From an uncultured Bacteroides sp. (GTDB taxonomy: Bacteria; Bacteroidota; Bacteroidia; Bacteroidales; UBA932): 64,000 bases of DNA. The stretch spans positions 1 to 64,000 of the forward strand of contig UQQM01000007.1 of NCBI GenBank assembly GCA_900543205.1. Direction: 5' to 3'. Shown here piece by piece: positions 50,169 to 58,020 of the stretch (positions are counted from its first letter, which is position 1; each line of letters opens with the position of its first letter). A program made the position numbers and the translations under genes. The notes under the pieces were generated by a model that was given only the letters and a program-made list of their open reading frames with translations, did no database searches and was not told where the DNA came from.

Positions 50169-50805
50169 TCTCGCACGCCCGCACTATCTGCCCGGGCTCG
50201 ACCAGAACCTTGGCGTCAAGCGGCAGGAAGATGTCGATGCGGGAGCCGAACTTGATGATTCCGCACTGTTTTCCGGCCTCGGAAGTCCTGACCTCGCCGG
50301 CATAGTTCACTATACGCCTCGCGAAGCCGCCGGCAATCTGCTTGAACAGGAGTTCGTTGCCCTCGGGCGTGATGATGCAGGTGCAGGTATGCTCGTTCTC
50401 AAGGGAGGCCTTGGGCTTGAACGCCAGGAAATGCTCCCCGGGGTGATATTCATAATGGCTTACCGTCCCGTCCACTGGCCAGAAATTGGCGTGGACGTCA
50501 AAAAAGTTCATGTAGACGGACACCTGTATGCACTCCCGCTTCAGGTACTCGCTTTCGTAGGCCGCCATGTCCACTATCACCACCTTGCCGTCGGCGACGG
50601 AGCTGACCTTGCGCGAAGAGCCGCAGCGACGCCGCTTCGGAACCCGGAAGAAGCAGGTCTGCCATACGCATACCCACAGCACGCCTGCCACGAGCGGCCA
50701 GCTGAGCCACGGGATGCCCACGTAGCGGAGCAATACGAATATCACCGCCGCCCCACCGATGTAGAAAGAGGCGATTATCCCGTATGAATTCCTGTCGATT
50801 GTCAT
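50116..50805 (-). CDS. psd: phosphatidylserine decarboxylase proenzyme
   Basis: A 229-aa enzyme forming phosphatidylethanolamine. Two N-terminal membrane helices (about 10-45) precede a Psd domain with GKVSSVADGKVVIVD-like start, VYMNFFDVHANFWPVDG (His-containing) and, near the C-terminus, IKFGSRIDIFLPL, where the GS bond is the expected self-cleavage site that makes the pyruvoyl group. The short form matches the PSD-A group of Bacteroidota. Its start overlaps the stop of a 44-aa membrane ORF by 4 nt. Its end overlaps the HAD gene by 53 nt in antisense. Confidence 0.93.
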   Translation of the reverse strand: MTIDRNSYGIIASFYIGGAAVIFVLLRYVGIPWLSWPLVAGVLWVCVWQTCFFRVPKRRRCGSSRKVSSVADGKVVIVDMAAYESEYLKRECIQVSVYMNFFDVHANFWPVDGTVSHYEYHPGEHFLAFKPKASLENEHTCTCIITPEGNELLFKQIAGGFARRIVNYAGEVRTSEAGKQCGIIKFGSRIDIFLPLDAKVLVEPGQIVRACETILAELPPAGSSVPPLK

Positions 50806-50936
50806 CCGGCAACGGTTTTTATGATACCGGCCAGGGCCGCCAGCGCCATTACTAGCACCAGCGACCCGAGCCAGCGTCTGGTAGTTTTTCTGACCCCTCC
50901 TGTATCCGGAATGCTTCTCATCGGAGGAAAGGTCAT
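50802..50936 (-). CDS. 44-aa membrane protein between POT transporter and psd
   Basis: A 44-aa reading frame with a basic N-terminus (RSIPDTGGVRKTTRRW) and one hydrophobic helix (LGSLVLVMALAALAGIIKT). It joins the upstream POT gene and the downstream psd gene with ATGA overlaps at both ends, a strong sign of real translation in an operon. No family is recognised. Its role may be related to membrane lipid or transport functions of its neighbours, which is inference. Confidence 0.72.
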   Translation of the reverse strand: MTFPPMRSIPDTGGVRKTTRRWLGSLVLVMALAALAGIIKTVAG

Positions 50937-52660
50937 GCTTCGGCGGCTTCCTGCTTGTCTTCAGTGGCCGCCTCGATCTTCTTCAGCATCGCGAACATGA
51001 TGAAGCCCGCGATTACGCAGAGAGCCATGAGTATCGCCCAGTTGGCCCAGAGAGGCACCTGCATCCAGAGAAGTCCGGGGATGGAGCTGAGGTAGTTGCC
51101 CACAGCTGTGGCGGCGAACCACAGGCCCATCATCAGTCCCTTGTACTTGGGAGGGGCCACCTTGGAGACGAACGATATGCCCATCGGGCTGAGCAGCAGC
51201 TCGGCGAAGGTAAGCACTAGATAGGTTCCCATCAGGTAGGTCGGAACCACGGGGTCGGGGGAAACCGTTCCCTGCAGTTCGGCGGGGGAAGCCTGTCCGA
51301 GCGAGCCGAAAATCATTATCAGATAGCCGAGCGCGGCGATGAACATTCCTATTCCTATCTTCTTGGGAGCCGAAGGTTCGAGGCCCCTGGGATGCTTTTC
51401 GCTCTTCCTGGAAGCCAGCCAGCTGAAGAGCGCGATTGAAATCGGAGTCAGGAATACCACGAAGAAGGGGTTGAACTGCTGGAACAGCTGGGGCTGGATG
51501 TCAAGCCTTGCGGGCATTCCGCTGTATATCGAGTACGCGCCGCCCCAGAGCAGGATGGTCACGACCGCATTGACAATCTTGCCCGTCGGCTTCTCGGACT
51601 GGAAAGTTCCGAACAGGGTGTATATCGACACGGCTATCAGGGCGAGCACCCAGATGTTGAAGCCGGAGCGGCTCCAGCCTTCCGCGAAGCTCTGGGTGTA
51701 GTCACGCGCGAACCAGGTCAGCGACTGGCCGTTCTGGTGGAATGCCATCCAGAAGAAGATGACTACCGCGAACACGAGGCAGAGAGCCACCACGCGCTCC
51801 TTGGTCTGCGCGGCGGAAAGCTGCTCCACATGCACCTTTCCGGCGGAACCGGAAGCGGCCGCCTGCTTTGCATTCACGTCGGCATGCTTGAACCAGCCGC
51901 GGCAGGCGAAATAGATGCACACCGATACCACCAGCGAGACGCAGGCGACGGCGAAGCCCATGTTGTAGGACGAAGACAGATTCTCGATATAATATGAGCA
52001 GAAGTCCGCCATCGGCATGGATGCGACTTCAGGAGAAGGCATGACTGACTGGAGAGCCGACAGGGTCTCGCCGTTGGCGGCGCTTATCGTCCCGTCCAGA
52101 TACTGGTGCGCAAGGGCGGGGATGTCGGCCTTGTAGATGAGGCCGGCGCCGGAAAGGAACCTGTTGGTTATCGCCGTGGCTGCCGAAGGAGCGAACATTG
52201 CGCCGATATTGATCGCCATATAGAAAAGGCTGAAGGCGGAGTCCCTGCGGGAAGAGTACCTGGGGTCGTCATAGAGATTGCCCACGAGCACCTGAAGATT
52301 GCCCTTGAAGAGTCCAGTTCCCACGGAAATGAGCAGCAGGGCGCCGATCATAAGGGCTATTCCGAAGAAATTGTCGCCCGTCGGCACCGCCAGCGCAAGG
52401 TATCCGAGGAACATGACCGAGATGCCTATGACCACGCACCTTCCGTAACCTATCCTGTCGGCGAGCCATCCGCCGACCACGGGCATGAAATAGACCGCTG
52501 CAAGGAAAATCGAGTAGACCTGGCTCGCCAGCGCCTGCTCCCAGCCGAACTTGGCCTGGAGGAAGAGCATGAAGATGGCAAGCATGGTGTAGTAGCCGAA
52601 GCGCTCTCCTGTGTTGGCGAGGGCCAGGGCGAACAAACCTTTTGGTTGACCTTTGAACAT
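50933..52660 (-). CDS. POT-family proton-dependent peptide transporter
   Basis: A 575-aa membrane protein with about 14 membrane helices. The start FKGQPKGLFALALANTGERF carries the ExxER motif (GERFGYY, about 17-23), and PTR2 marks follow such as FFYMAINIGA-like YMAINIGAMFAP (about 150). It imports di- and tripeptides with protons. The start at 52660 is chosen because the N-terminus then matches the family; a longer frame adds about 50 residues and runs into the repeat-promoter region of the divergent gene. The 44-aa ORF and psd follow. Confidence 0.92.
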   Translation of the reverse strand: MFKGQPKGLFALALANTGERFGYYTMLAIFMLFLQAKFGWEQALASQVYSIFLAAVYFMPVVGGWLADRIGYGRCVVIGISVMFLGYLALAVPTGDNFFGIALMIGALLLISVGTGLFKGNLQVLVGNLYDDPRYSSRRDSAFSLFYMAINIGAMFAPSAATAITNRFLSGAGLIYKADIPALAHQYLDGTISAANGETLSALQSVMPSPEVASMPMADFCSYYIENLSSSYNMGFAVACVSLVVSVCIYFACRGWFKHADVNAKQAAASGSAGKVHVEQLSAAQTKERVVALCLVFAVVIFFWMAFHQNGQSLTWFARDYTQSFAEGWSRSGFNIWVLALIAVSIYTLFGTFQSEKPTGKIVNAVVTILLWGGAYSIYSGMPARLDIQPQLFQQFNPFFVVFLTPISIALFSWLASRKSEKHPRGLEPSAPKKIGIGMFIAALGYLIMIFGSLGQASPAELQGTVSPDPVVPTYLMGTYLVLTFAELLLSPMGISFVSKVAPPKYKGLMMGLWFAATAVGNYLSSIPGLLWMQVPLWANWAILMALCVIAGFIMFAMLKKIEAATEDKQEAAEA

Positions 52661-52785
52661 ATCTTCTGTTTTATTGATTTCGGTTCCGGCGTCCGTTCCA
52701 TGGGCGCATAATCTACAAATTAAATAAAAACTGGGCATTGATACAAGTTTAAGGGACGGCTCCCGGCCGCATTTTTTCATATTTC

Positions 52786-52848
52786 CGCCTCGGCAATGAA
52801 ATTTGAACAAGTTCGATTTGCATTGCGCTCGGCTTCTGCGTATATTTG
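52786..52848 (+). repeat. 63-bp promoter-bearing repeat, copy 1
   Basis: Direct repeat of 52871-52933 with one mismatch. It contains TTTG (52817-52820), a 20-nt spacer and TATATTTG (52841-52848), the same 32-nt core as at 28688-28719. Confidence 0.88.
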
Positions 52849-52870
52849 ACTACCGTCATTTATACTGTTG

Positions 52871-52933
52871 CGCCTCGGCAATGAAATTTGAACAAGTTCA
52901 ATTTGCATTGCGCTCGGCTTCTGCGTATATTTG
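52871..52933 (+). repeat. 63-bp promoter-bearing repeat, copy 2
   Basis: Direct repeat with inverted repeat TTGAACAAGTTCAA (52888-52901) just before TTTG (52902-52905). TATATTTG (52926-52933) lies 5 nt before the lpxL-like start codon. Confidence 0.88.
52902..52933 (+). promoter_or_regulatory. proximal promoter of the lpxL-like gene
   Basis: TTTG, 20 nt, TATATTTG. The start codon begins at 52939, so a transcript from here would be leaderless or nearly so. The distal copy at 52817-52848 would give an 85-nt leader. Confidence 0.7.
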
Positions 52934-52938
52934 CCATT

Positions 52939-53853
52939 ATGGACAACAAGGGGAAAATAGGAAGCGCATTGGTCTACGGCCTGACAAGGCCGCTGGCATG
53001 GCTTCCCCTGAAATCCTGCCGGGCCCTGGGACGGGCGGCCGGCCGCTTCATAGGCAGGACCATAGGATACCGCCGCGACGCCGTGATCGCCAACCTCGCG
53101 AGGAGCTTCCCCGAGAAGAAATACCACGAACTGACCGCGATATGCCGCCGCTTCTACGAACATTTCGGGAAAGTGTTCATGGAGGCCGTATGGTTCGGCG
53201 GATGCACCGACCCTCAGAAGCTCATTCGCAACGGGATAGTGAAGATGACCAACCCGGAGGCCGTGAACGCTCTATACGCCAAGGGCAAGAGCGTGGTGGT
53301 CCTGACCTCGCACTGCGGCAACTGGGAGCTCTACGGCGGACTGGTCAGCTACCCTTACCCCTCCACGCTCGCCTACCCCGAAAACGACATCTGCGTGGTC
53401 TACCGCAAGCAGTCCAGCCCCACATGGGACCGCTTCCTGGGCAGGAACCGCATAGCCCCGGTGGTCGACAAGGAACATTATGACGGAAGGGTGGAATCCT
53501 TCAGCGTCATGCACTACATACTGCGCCACCGCGACAGGAAGCAGATGTACATCTTCCTCAACGACCAGTACCCCTACACCCCCAAGTCCTGCGTGAACAT
53601 AAGGTTCATGAACCAGGACACCAAGGCCATGGACGCGGCGGAGCACCTTGCCAGGAGGCTCGGCCTGGCGGTAGTCTACCTCAGCTACCGGGAGGAGCAG
53701 GACGGAAACTACACCATGACCTTCACCCCGATATGCGAAGACGCGACCGACTCCCCCAAGGGCGAGATCCTGCACAGGTACTTCGAACTGCTGGAGAAGG
53801 ACCTCAGGGAGCAGCCCTGGAACTACCTCTGGACGCACCAACGCTGGAAATAA
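52939..53853 (+). CDS. LpxL/HtrB-like lysophospholipid/lipid A acyltransferase
   Basis: A 304-aa membrane-bound acyltransferase of the LpxL family. The N-terminus has one hydrophobic helix; the H(x)4E catalytic motif is HCGNWE (about 132-137). Further marks are GRTIGYRRDAVIANLARSFP and YLSYREEQDGNY. It likely adds a secondary acyl chain to lipid A or a related lipid. The ATG at 52939 is preferred over frames entering the upstream repeat. pepD follows 22 nt downstream. Confidence 0.9.
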   Translation: MDNKGKIGSALVYGLTRPLAWLPLKSCRALGRAAGRFIGRTIGYRRDAVIANLARSFPEKKYHELTAICRRFYEHFGKVFMEAVWFGGCTDPQKLIRNGIVKMTNPEAVNALYAKGKSVVVLTSHCGNWELYGGLVSYPYPSTLAYPENDICVVYRKQSSPTWDRFLGRNRIAPVVDKEHYDGRVESFSVMHYILRHRDRKQMYIFLNDQYPYTPKSCVNIRFMNQDTKAMDAAEHLARRLGLAVVYLSYREEQDGNYTMTFTPICEDATDSPKGEILHRYFELLEKDLREQPWNYLWTHQRWK

Positions 53854-53875
53854 ACCAATCATAAATAATAGCAAT

Positions 53876-55333
53876 ATGACAATCAAAGACTTAGAACCAA
53901 GTTTAGTTTGGAACAACTTTTACGGACTGACCCAGTGCCCCCGTCCTTCGAAACACGAGGAGGCAGCCCGCAGATTCATACTCGACTGGGCGGCGGAGCG
54001 CGGAATCGACGCCGCAGCGGATGAGACCGGAAACGTCATAATCCGCATCCCCGCGACCCCCGGCTACGAGAACCGCAAGGGCGTGATCTTCCAGGTGCAC
54101 ATGGACATGGTGCCCCAGAAGACCGCCGACAAGGACCACGACTTCCTCAAGGACCCCATCGAGACCATCATCGAAGGCGACTGGGTGACCGCCGACAGGA
54201 CCACCCTCGGAGCCGACAACGGAATGGGAGTCGCCCTCGCCATGGCCATAGCCGAGTCGAAGGACCTCGCACACGGCCCCATCGAGATACTCGTGACCTA
54301 TGATGAGGAGACGGGAATGTCGGGAGCCAAGGCCCTCAGGCCCGGAATCCTCGAAGGCGACCTGCTCATCAACCTCGATTCCGAAGACGAGGAGGAGCTC
54401 TGCATAGGCTGCGCCGGCGGACTCGACGCGATCGCCGACTTCAAGTACAGGACCTGCAGGACCCAGGCCGGCCACGTCGGCTTCAAGCTCGACGTAAAGG
54501 GCCTCTCCGGCGGACATTCCGGCATGGACATCTCGCTCTACAGGGCCAACGCCAACAAGGTGCTCGCCAACGCCCTGATTCCCGTGATGGAGAAATACGG
54601 GGCGAAGCTGGTGTCCTTCACCGGAGGCAGTCTGCGCAACGCCATCCCCTTCGAGGGAGAGGCTGAAATCGTGGTTCCCGCAGAAAGGGCGGCCGCCACG
54701 CAGCGCGCGATAAAGAAGAACTTCGCCGAGGTTACGGCAAGATACAAGGAAAGCGACCCCGCGATGTCATGCACCGTCCGCAGGACCAGGAAGCCCGCCA
54801 ACGAATACATCGAGGAGGGCGTGGCGCTCAACGCGCTCAAGGCCATCTCCGCCTGCCCTTCCAACGTGGTGCGCATGAGCCGCAGCATGCCCGGACTCAC
54901 CGAGACCTCCATCAACCTGGCGGTAGTGAGGACAGGACGCGGCCACATCAAGGTTGCCTCCCTGCTCAGGAGCGCCGTGGACGAGTCCAAGGCAGAACTC
55001 GCCAACCGCGTAAGGTACATCTTCGAATTCGCCGGGGCGAGCGTCAAGTTCACCGGAGGATACTGCGGATGGACTCCCAAGCCCGACACTCCCCTGATAG
55101 GTCTGCTCAACGACACGCACACGAAGCTGTTCGGCAAGCCCATGAACATCATGGCCACCCACGGAGGACTCGAATGCGCCCTGCTGGGAGCCAAATATCC
55201 CAACTGGGAGATGGTTTCAATCGGGCCCACCGTGCTCTATCCCCACTCCCCCGACGAAAGGGTGAACATCCCTTCCGTGCAGCATGTGTGGGAGCTCCTC
55301 AAGGCCGTGCTCGTAGCGGTTCCCGAGAAGTAG
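53876..55333 (+). CDS. pepD: Xaa-His dipeptidase (aminoacyl-histidine dipeptidase)
   Basis: A 485-aa M20-family zinc peptidase that cleaves dipeptides, notably with C-terminal His. Signs are LTQCPRPSKHEEAARRFILD, the metal motif FQVHMDMVPQK (about 80), DNGMGVALAMA, the catalytic Glu in TYDEETGMSG (about 140), and LINLDSEDEEELCIGCAGG. A dimerisation domain occupies about 200-380. The length is normal. It lies in the run from the acyltransferase to pmbA. Confidence 0.95.
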   Translation: MTIKDLEPSLVWNNFYGLTQCPRPSKHEEAARRFILDWAAERGIDAAADETGNVIIRIPATPGYENRKGVIFQVHMDMVPQKTADKDHDFLKDPIETIIEGDWVTADRTTLGADNGMGVALAMAIAESKDLAHGPIEILVTYDEETGMSGAKALRPGILEGDLLINLDSEDEEELCIGCAGGLDAIADFKYRTCRTQAGHVGFKLDVKGLSGGHSGMDISLYRANANKVLANALIPVMEKYGAKLVSFTGGSLRNAIPFEGEAEIVVPAERAAATQRAIKKNFAEVTARYKESDPAMSCTVRRTRKPANEYIEEGVALNALKAISACPSNVVRMSRSMPGLTETSINLAVVRTGRGHIKVASLLRSAVDESKAELANRVRYIFEFAGASVKFTGGYCGWTPKPDTPLIGLLNDTHTKLFGKPMNIMATHGGLECALLGAKYPNWEMVSIGPTVLYPHSPDERVNIPSVQHVWELLKAVLVAVPEK

Positions 55334-55334
55334 C

Positions 55335-56024
55335 ATGAACCCGCAGACAAGGGAACAGCTCCTGGCCTGGGCCGAGAAGTACAACGACCCTGTCTGGTTC
55401 AGGCAGGATCCCATAGCCTTCCCCCGGAAGTTCCACGAGGACGGGGCGGCTCTTCAGGACATAGAAGTGGCGGCAGTCTTTGCCGCCCACTTCGCCTGGG
55501 GCCGCAGGGCGATGATAGTCAGGGATTGCGAGCGCTTCTTCGACTTCACGGAATGGAAACCGTACGACTACGTCATGAGCGGCGACTGGAGGGATGACCC
55601 TGTCAGCATACACAGGACCATAAAATGGTCCGACACGGCGGCGATATGCAGCCGGCTCCGCGACTGGTACTCCTGCCACGACTCGCTCGAAAGCCTCGGC
55701 ACTGACGGGATCAGGGAAAGAATCTTCGGACAGAAGCCCGATCCGAAGGCGCCGAACAAGAAGATAAACATGCTCCGCAGGTGGCTGGTCAGGAACGACG
55801 GCAAGGTGGACCTCGGAGTATGGAGGCACAGCTCTCCGGCGGAGCTCATCATACCCCTGGACGTGCATGTCTACGCCCAGGCGAGCGCCCTGGGACTGAG
55901 CTCCAGGAAACAGAAGGACCTGGCCACCGCCATTGAAATCACCGACGCCTTCAGGGACATTTTCCCGGGGGACCCTGCAAAGGGCGATTTTGCACTTTTC
56001 GGTTACGGAATAGACAATGCCTAA
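55335..56024 (+). CDS. TIGR02757 family protein
   Basis: A 229-aa protein of the Bacteroidota TIGR02757 (DUF2400) family. It is helical, with DPIAFPRKF, DIEVAAVFAAHFAWGRRAMI and a C-terminal LIIPLDVHVYAQASALGL, the pattern of helix-hairpin-helix DNA glycosylase relatives (a Lys/Asp placed like Nth-type LPGVDxxTA), but activity has not been shown. It starts 1 nt after the pepD stop and overlaps the next gene by 8 nt. Confidence 0.9.
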   Translation: MNPQTREQLLAWAEKYNDPVWFRQDPIAFPRKFHEDGAALQDIEVAAVFAAHFAWGRRAMIVRDCERFFDFTEWKPYDYVMSGDWRDDPVSIHRTIKWSDTAAICSRLRDWYSCHDSLESLGTDGIRERIFGQKPDPKAPNKKINMLRRWLVRNDGKVDLGVWRHSSPAELIIPLDVHVYAQASALGLSSRKQKDLATAIEITDAFRDIFPGDPAKGDFALFGYGIDNA

Positions 56025-56601
56025 GCTCTACATCATATCCGGCTGCAACGGCTCCGGCAAGACGACGGCCTCGTACACCCTGCTGCCCGACCTGCTCGGC
56101 TGCAGGCAGTTCGTGAATTCGGACGAGTTCGCGAAGAGCCTGTCACCTTTCAACCCGGCGGCGGCGTCAATCACCGCCAGCCGCTACATGATGATGAAAA
56201 TAAACTACATGCTCGGAAGCTACGAAGACTTCAGCATAGAGACCACGCTCGCCACGCGCTCGCTCGTGAAGATAATCGAGGAGGCGCAGTCTGTGGGATA
56301 CGAGGTCACCCTGCTGTATTTCTGGCTGAACTCCCCCGAGCTTGCAGTCAAGAGGGTGCGCGACCGCGTTGCGGCGGGCGGGCATGACATCCCCGAAAAC
56401 GTGATACGCCGCCGCTACGTAATGGGGCTGAAATACTTTTTCGAAACCTACAAGCCCATCTGCGACCACTGGATACTGGCGGACAACTCCAAATCGCCCT
56501 TCACCATAGTGGCCAAGGGCAGCAAGCATTTAAGCCATATCAAGGACACGGAGAAGTTCCGCCTTATCTGGAACATAGCATATCCAAATGAAGAATACTG
56601 A
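56017..56601 (+). CDS. zeta toxin-like P-loop kinase
   Basis: A 194-aa P-loop protein. Walker A is SGCNGSGKTT (about 8-17), then a substrate motif with NSDEFAKSLSPFNP, FSIETTLATRS, FWLNSPELAVKRV and RYVMGLKYFFETY. This is the pattern of zeta toxin/UDP-N-acetylglucosamine kinase-like proteins. No epsilon antitoxin or other toxin-antitoxin partner lies beside it. It overlaps TIGR02757 (8 nt) and tldD (14 nt), so it looks like an integral part of this operon. Confidence 0.75.
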   Translation: MPKLYIISGCNGSGKTTASYTLLPDLLGCRQFVNSDEFAKSLSPFNPAAASITASRYMMMKINYMLGSYEDFSIETTLATRSLVKIIEEAQSVGYEVTLLYFWLNSPELAVKRVRDRVAAGGHDIPENVIRRRYVMGLKYFFETYKPICDHWILADNSKSPFTIVAKGSKHLSHIKDTEKFRLIWNIAYPNEEY

Positions 56602-58009
56602 CAGATTCGCGGTCACCGAAGACCAGCTCCGAGCCCTCATTGCCGAAGGGCTGAGGTACGGCGGAGACTGGTGTGACCTGTATTTCGAAGACACGGTCTA
56701 CAACGACTTCCTCCTCAGGGACTCCGAGGTGAGTTCGGCGGGATACCATATAGACTACGGCTGCGGCATACGCGTGCTCAAAGGCGAGAAGACCGGCTAC
56801 GCGTACTCGGAGAGCACTGCGTTCGAAGACCTCGTGCGCGCAGCCCGCACCGCAGGTTCCATCGCGTCCGTCCCTGCCGCAGCCGGGCACAGGCCCTTCT
56901 GCAGCACGCCGGTGGACGCCGGCCCGGCACCCGACCGCTACCCTGTGCAAAAGGACTGGAACGGCAGCGACTGCGGCGGCTTCATACCCTTCCTCAAGGG
57001 AATAGAAAACGGGATACGCAGCCGGGAAAGCCGGACGCTCAAGGTCATCGCGATGCTCTCCTGGTCCATGAGCGAGATAATGATGTACAATTCCCTCGGA
57101 GAGCTGACCTGCGACAGCCGCCCGCTCGGAAGCATCTCGGTGCAGGTCGTGTTCCGGCAGGGCGACAGGGTCGAGACGGCCACTGTCTCCCGCAGCCTAA
57201 GGAAGGGGGCGGAGATGATCTGCGACGAGGTGGCCGAAGACCTGGTGGCCCGTGCGGTGAAAGACGTGGACCGGCTCTTCGAGGCACGCCGGCCGAAAGG
57301 CGGGCAGATGCCCGTCGTAATGGGCGCAGGGGCGTCCGGAATACTGCTCCACGAGGCCATGGGCCACGCCTTCGAAGCCGACTTCAACCGCAAGGGGCAG
57401 TCGATATTCGCCGGCAGGATGGGCGAGCGCGTCTGCCGCAAGGGAATCAACGTCATCGACGACGGCACGCTGGAAGCCAGCCGAGGCTCATGCAACTACG
57501 ACGACGAGGGGGTGCCCGGGCAGAAGACCTACATGGTCACGGACGGCATCCTGACCTCTTACCTGCACGACCGCATCAGCGCCTGGAGCTACGGCGTGAA
57601 GCCCACCGGCAACGGACGCAGGGAGTCCTTCCGGTACAACCCCATACCGCGTATGCGCACCACCTACATGGAGGGCGGCACCGACGGCAGCGTGCAGGAC
57701 CTCATCGCCTCCGTGAAGAAAGGCATTTTCGTGGACCAGTTCGCCAACGGGCAGGTGAAGATAGGCGAAGGGGATTTCACCTTCTACGTGAAGAACGGCG
57801 CGCTGATAGAGAACGGCAGGCTCACCATGCCCGTCAAGGACATCAACATCATAGGCAACGGCCCCCAGGCGCTCGCCGACATAGAGGCGGTCGCCTCCGA
57901 CCTCAGAATCGATGAAGGCACGTGGACCTGCGGGAAGGAGCAAAGCGTTGCCGTATCATGCGGGATTCCCTCGGTGCTCATACGGAACCTGACCGTGGGA
58001 GGAGAATAA
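56588..58009 (+). CDS. tldD: metalloprotease TldD
   Basis: A 473-aa protein of the TldD/PmbA family, which forms a heterodimer that degrades unfolded peptides and processes some modified peptides such as microcins. The zinc motif HExxxH is in LHEAMGHAFEAD (about 256). N-terminal parts include DWCDLYFEDTVYNDF and GCGIRVL. The start overlaps the zeta-like gene by 14 nt. pmbA follows 11 nt after. Confidence 0.95.
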   Translation: MKNTDRFAVTEDQLRALIAEGLRYGGDWCDLYFEDTVYNDFLLRDSEVSSAGYHIDYGCGIRVLKGEKTGYAYSESTAFEDLVRAARTAGSIASVPAAAGHRPFCSTPVDAGPAPDRYPVQKDWNGSDCGGFIPFLKGIENGIRSRESRTLKVIAMLSWSMSEIMMYNSLGELTCDSRPLGSISVQVVFRQGDRVETATVSRSLRKGAEMICDEVAEDLVARAVKDVDRLFEARRPKGGQMPVVMGAGASGILLHEAMGHAFEADFNRKGQSIFAGRMGERVCRKGINVIDDGTLEASRGSCNYDDEGVPGQKTYMVTDGILTSYLHDRISAWSYGVKPTGNGRRESFRYNPIPRMRTTYMEGGTDGSVQDLIASVKKGIFVDQFANGQVKIGEGDFTFYVKNGALIENGRLTMPVKDINIIGNGPQALADIEAVASDLRIDEGTWTCGKEQSVAVSCGIPSVLIRNLTVGGE

Positions 58010-58020
58010 AATTCAAGGAA

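Noticed and set aside
52661-52810. Longer N-terminus for the POT transporter
   Set aside because: The extra 50 residues lack similarity to the family and run into the repeat promoters of the divergent gene.
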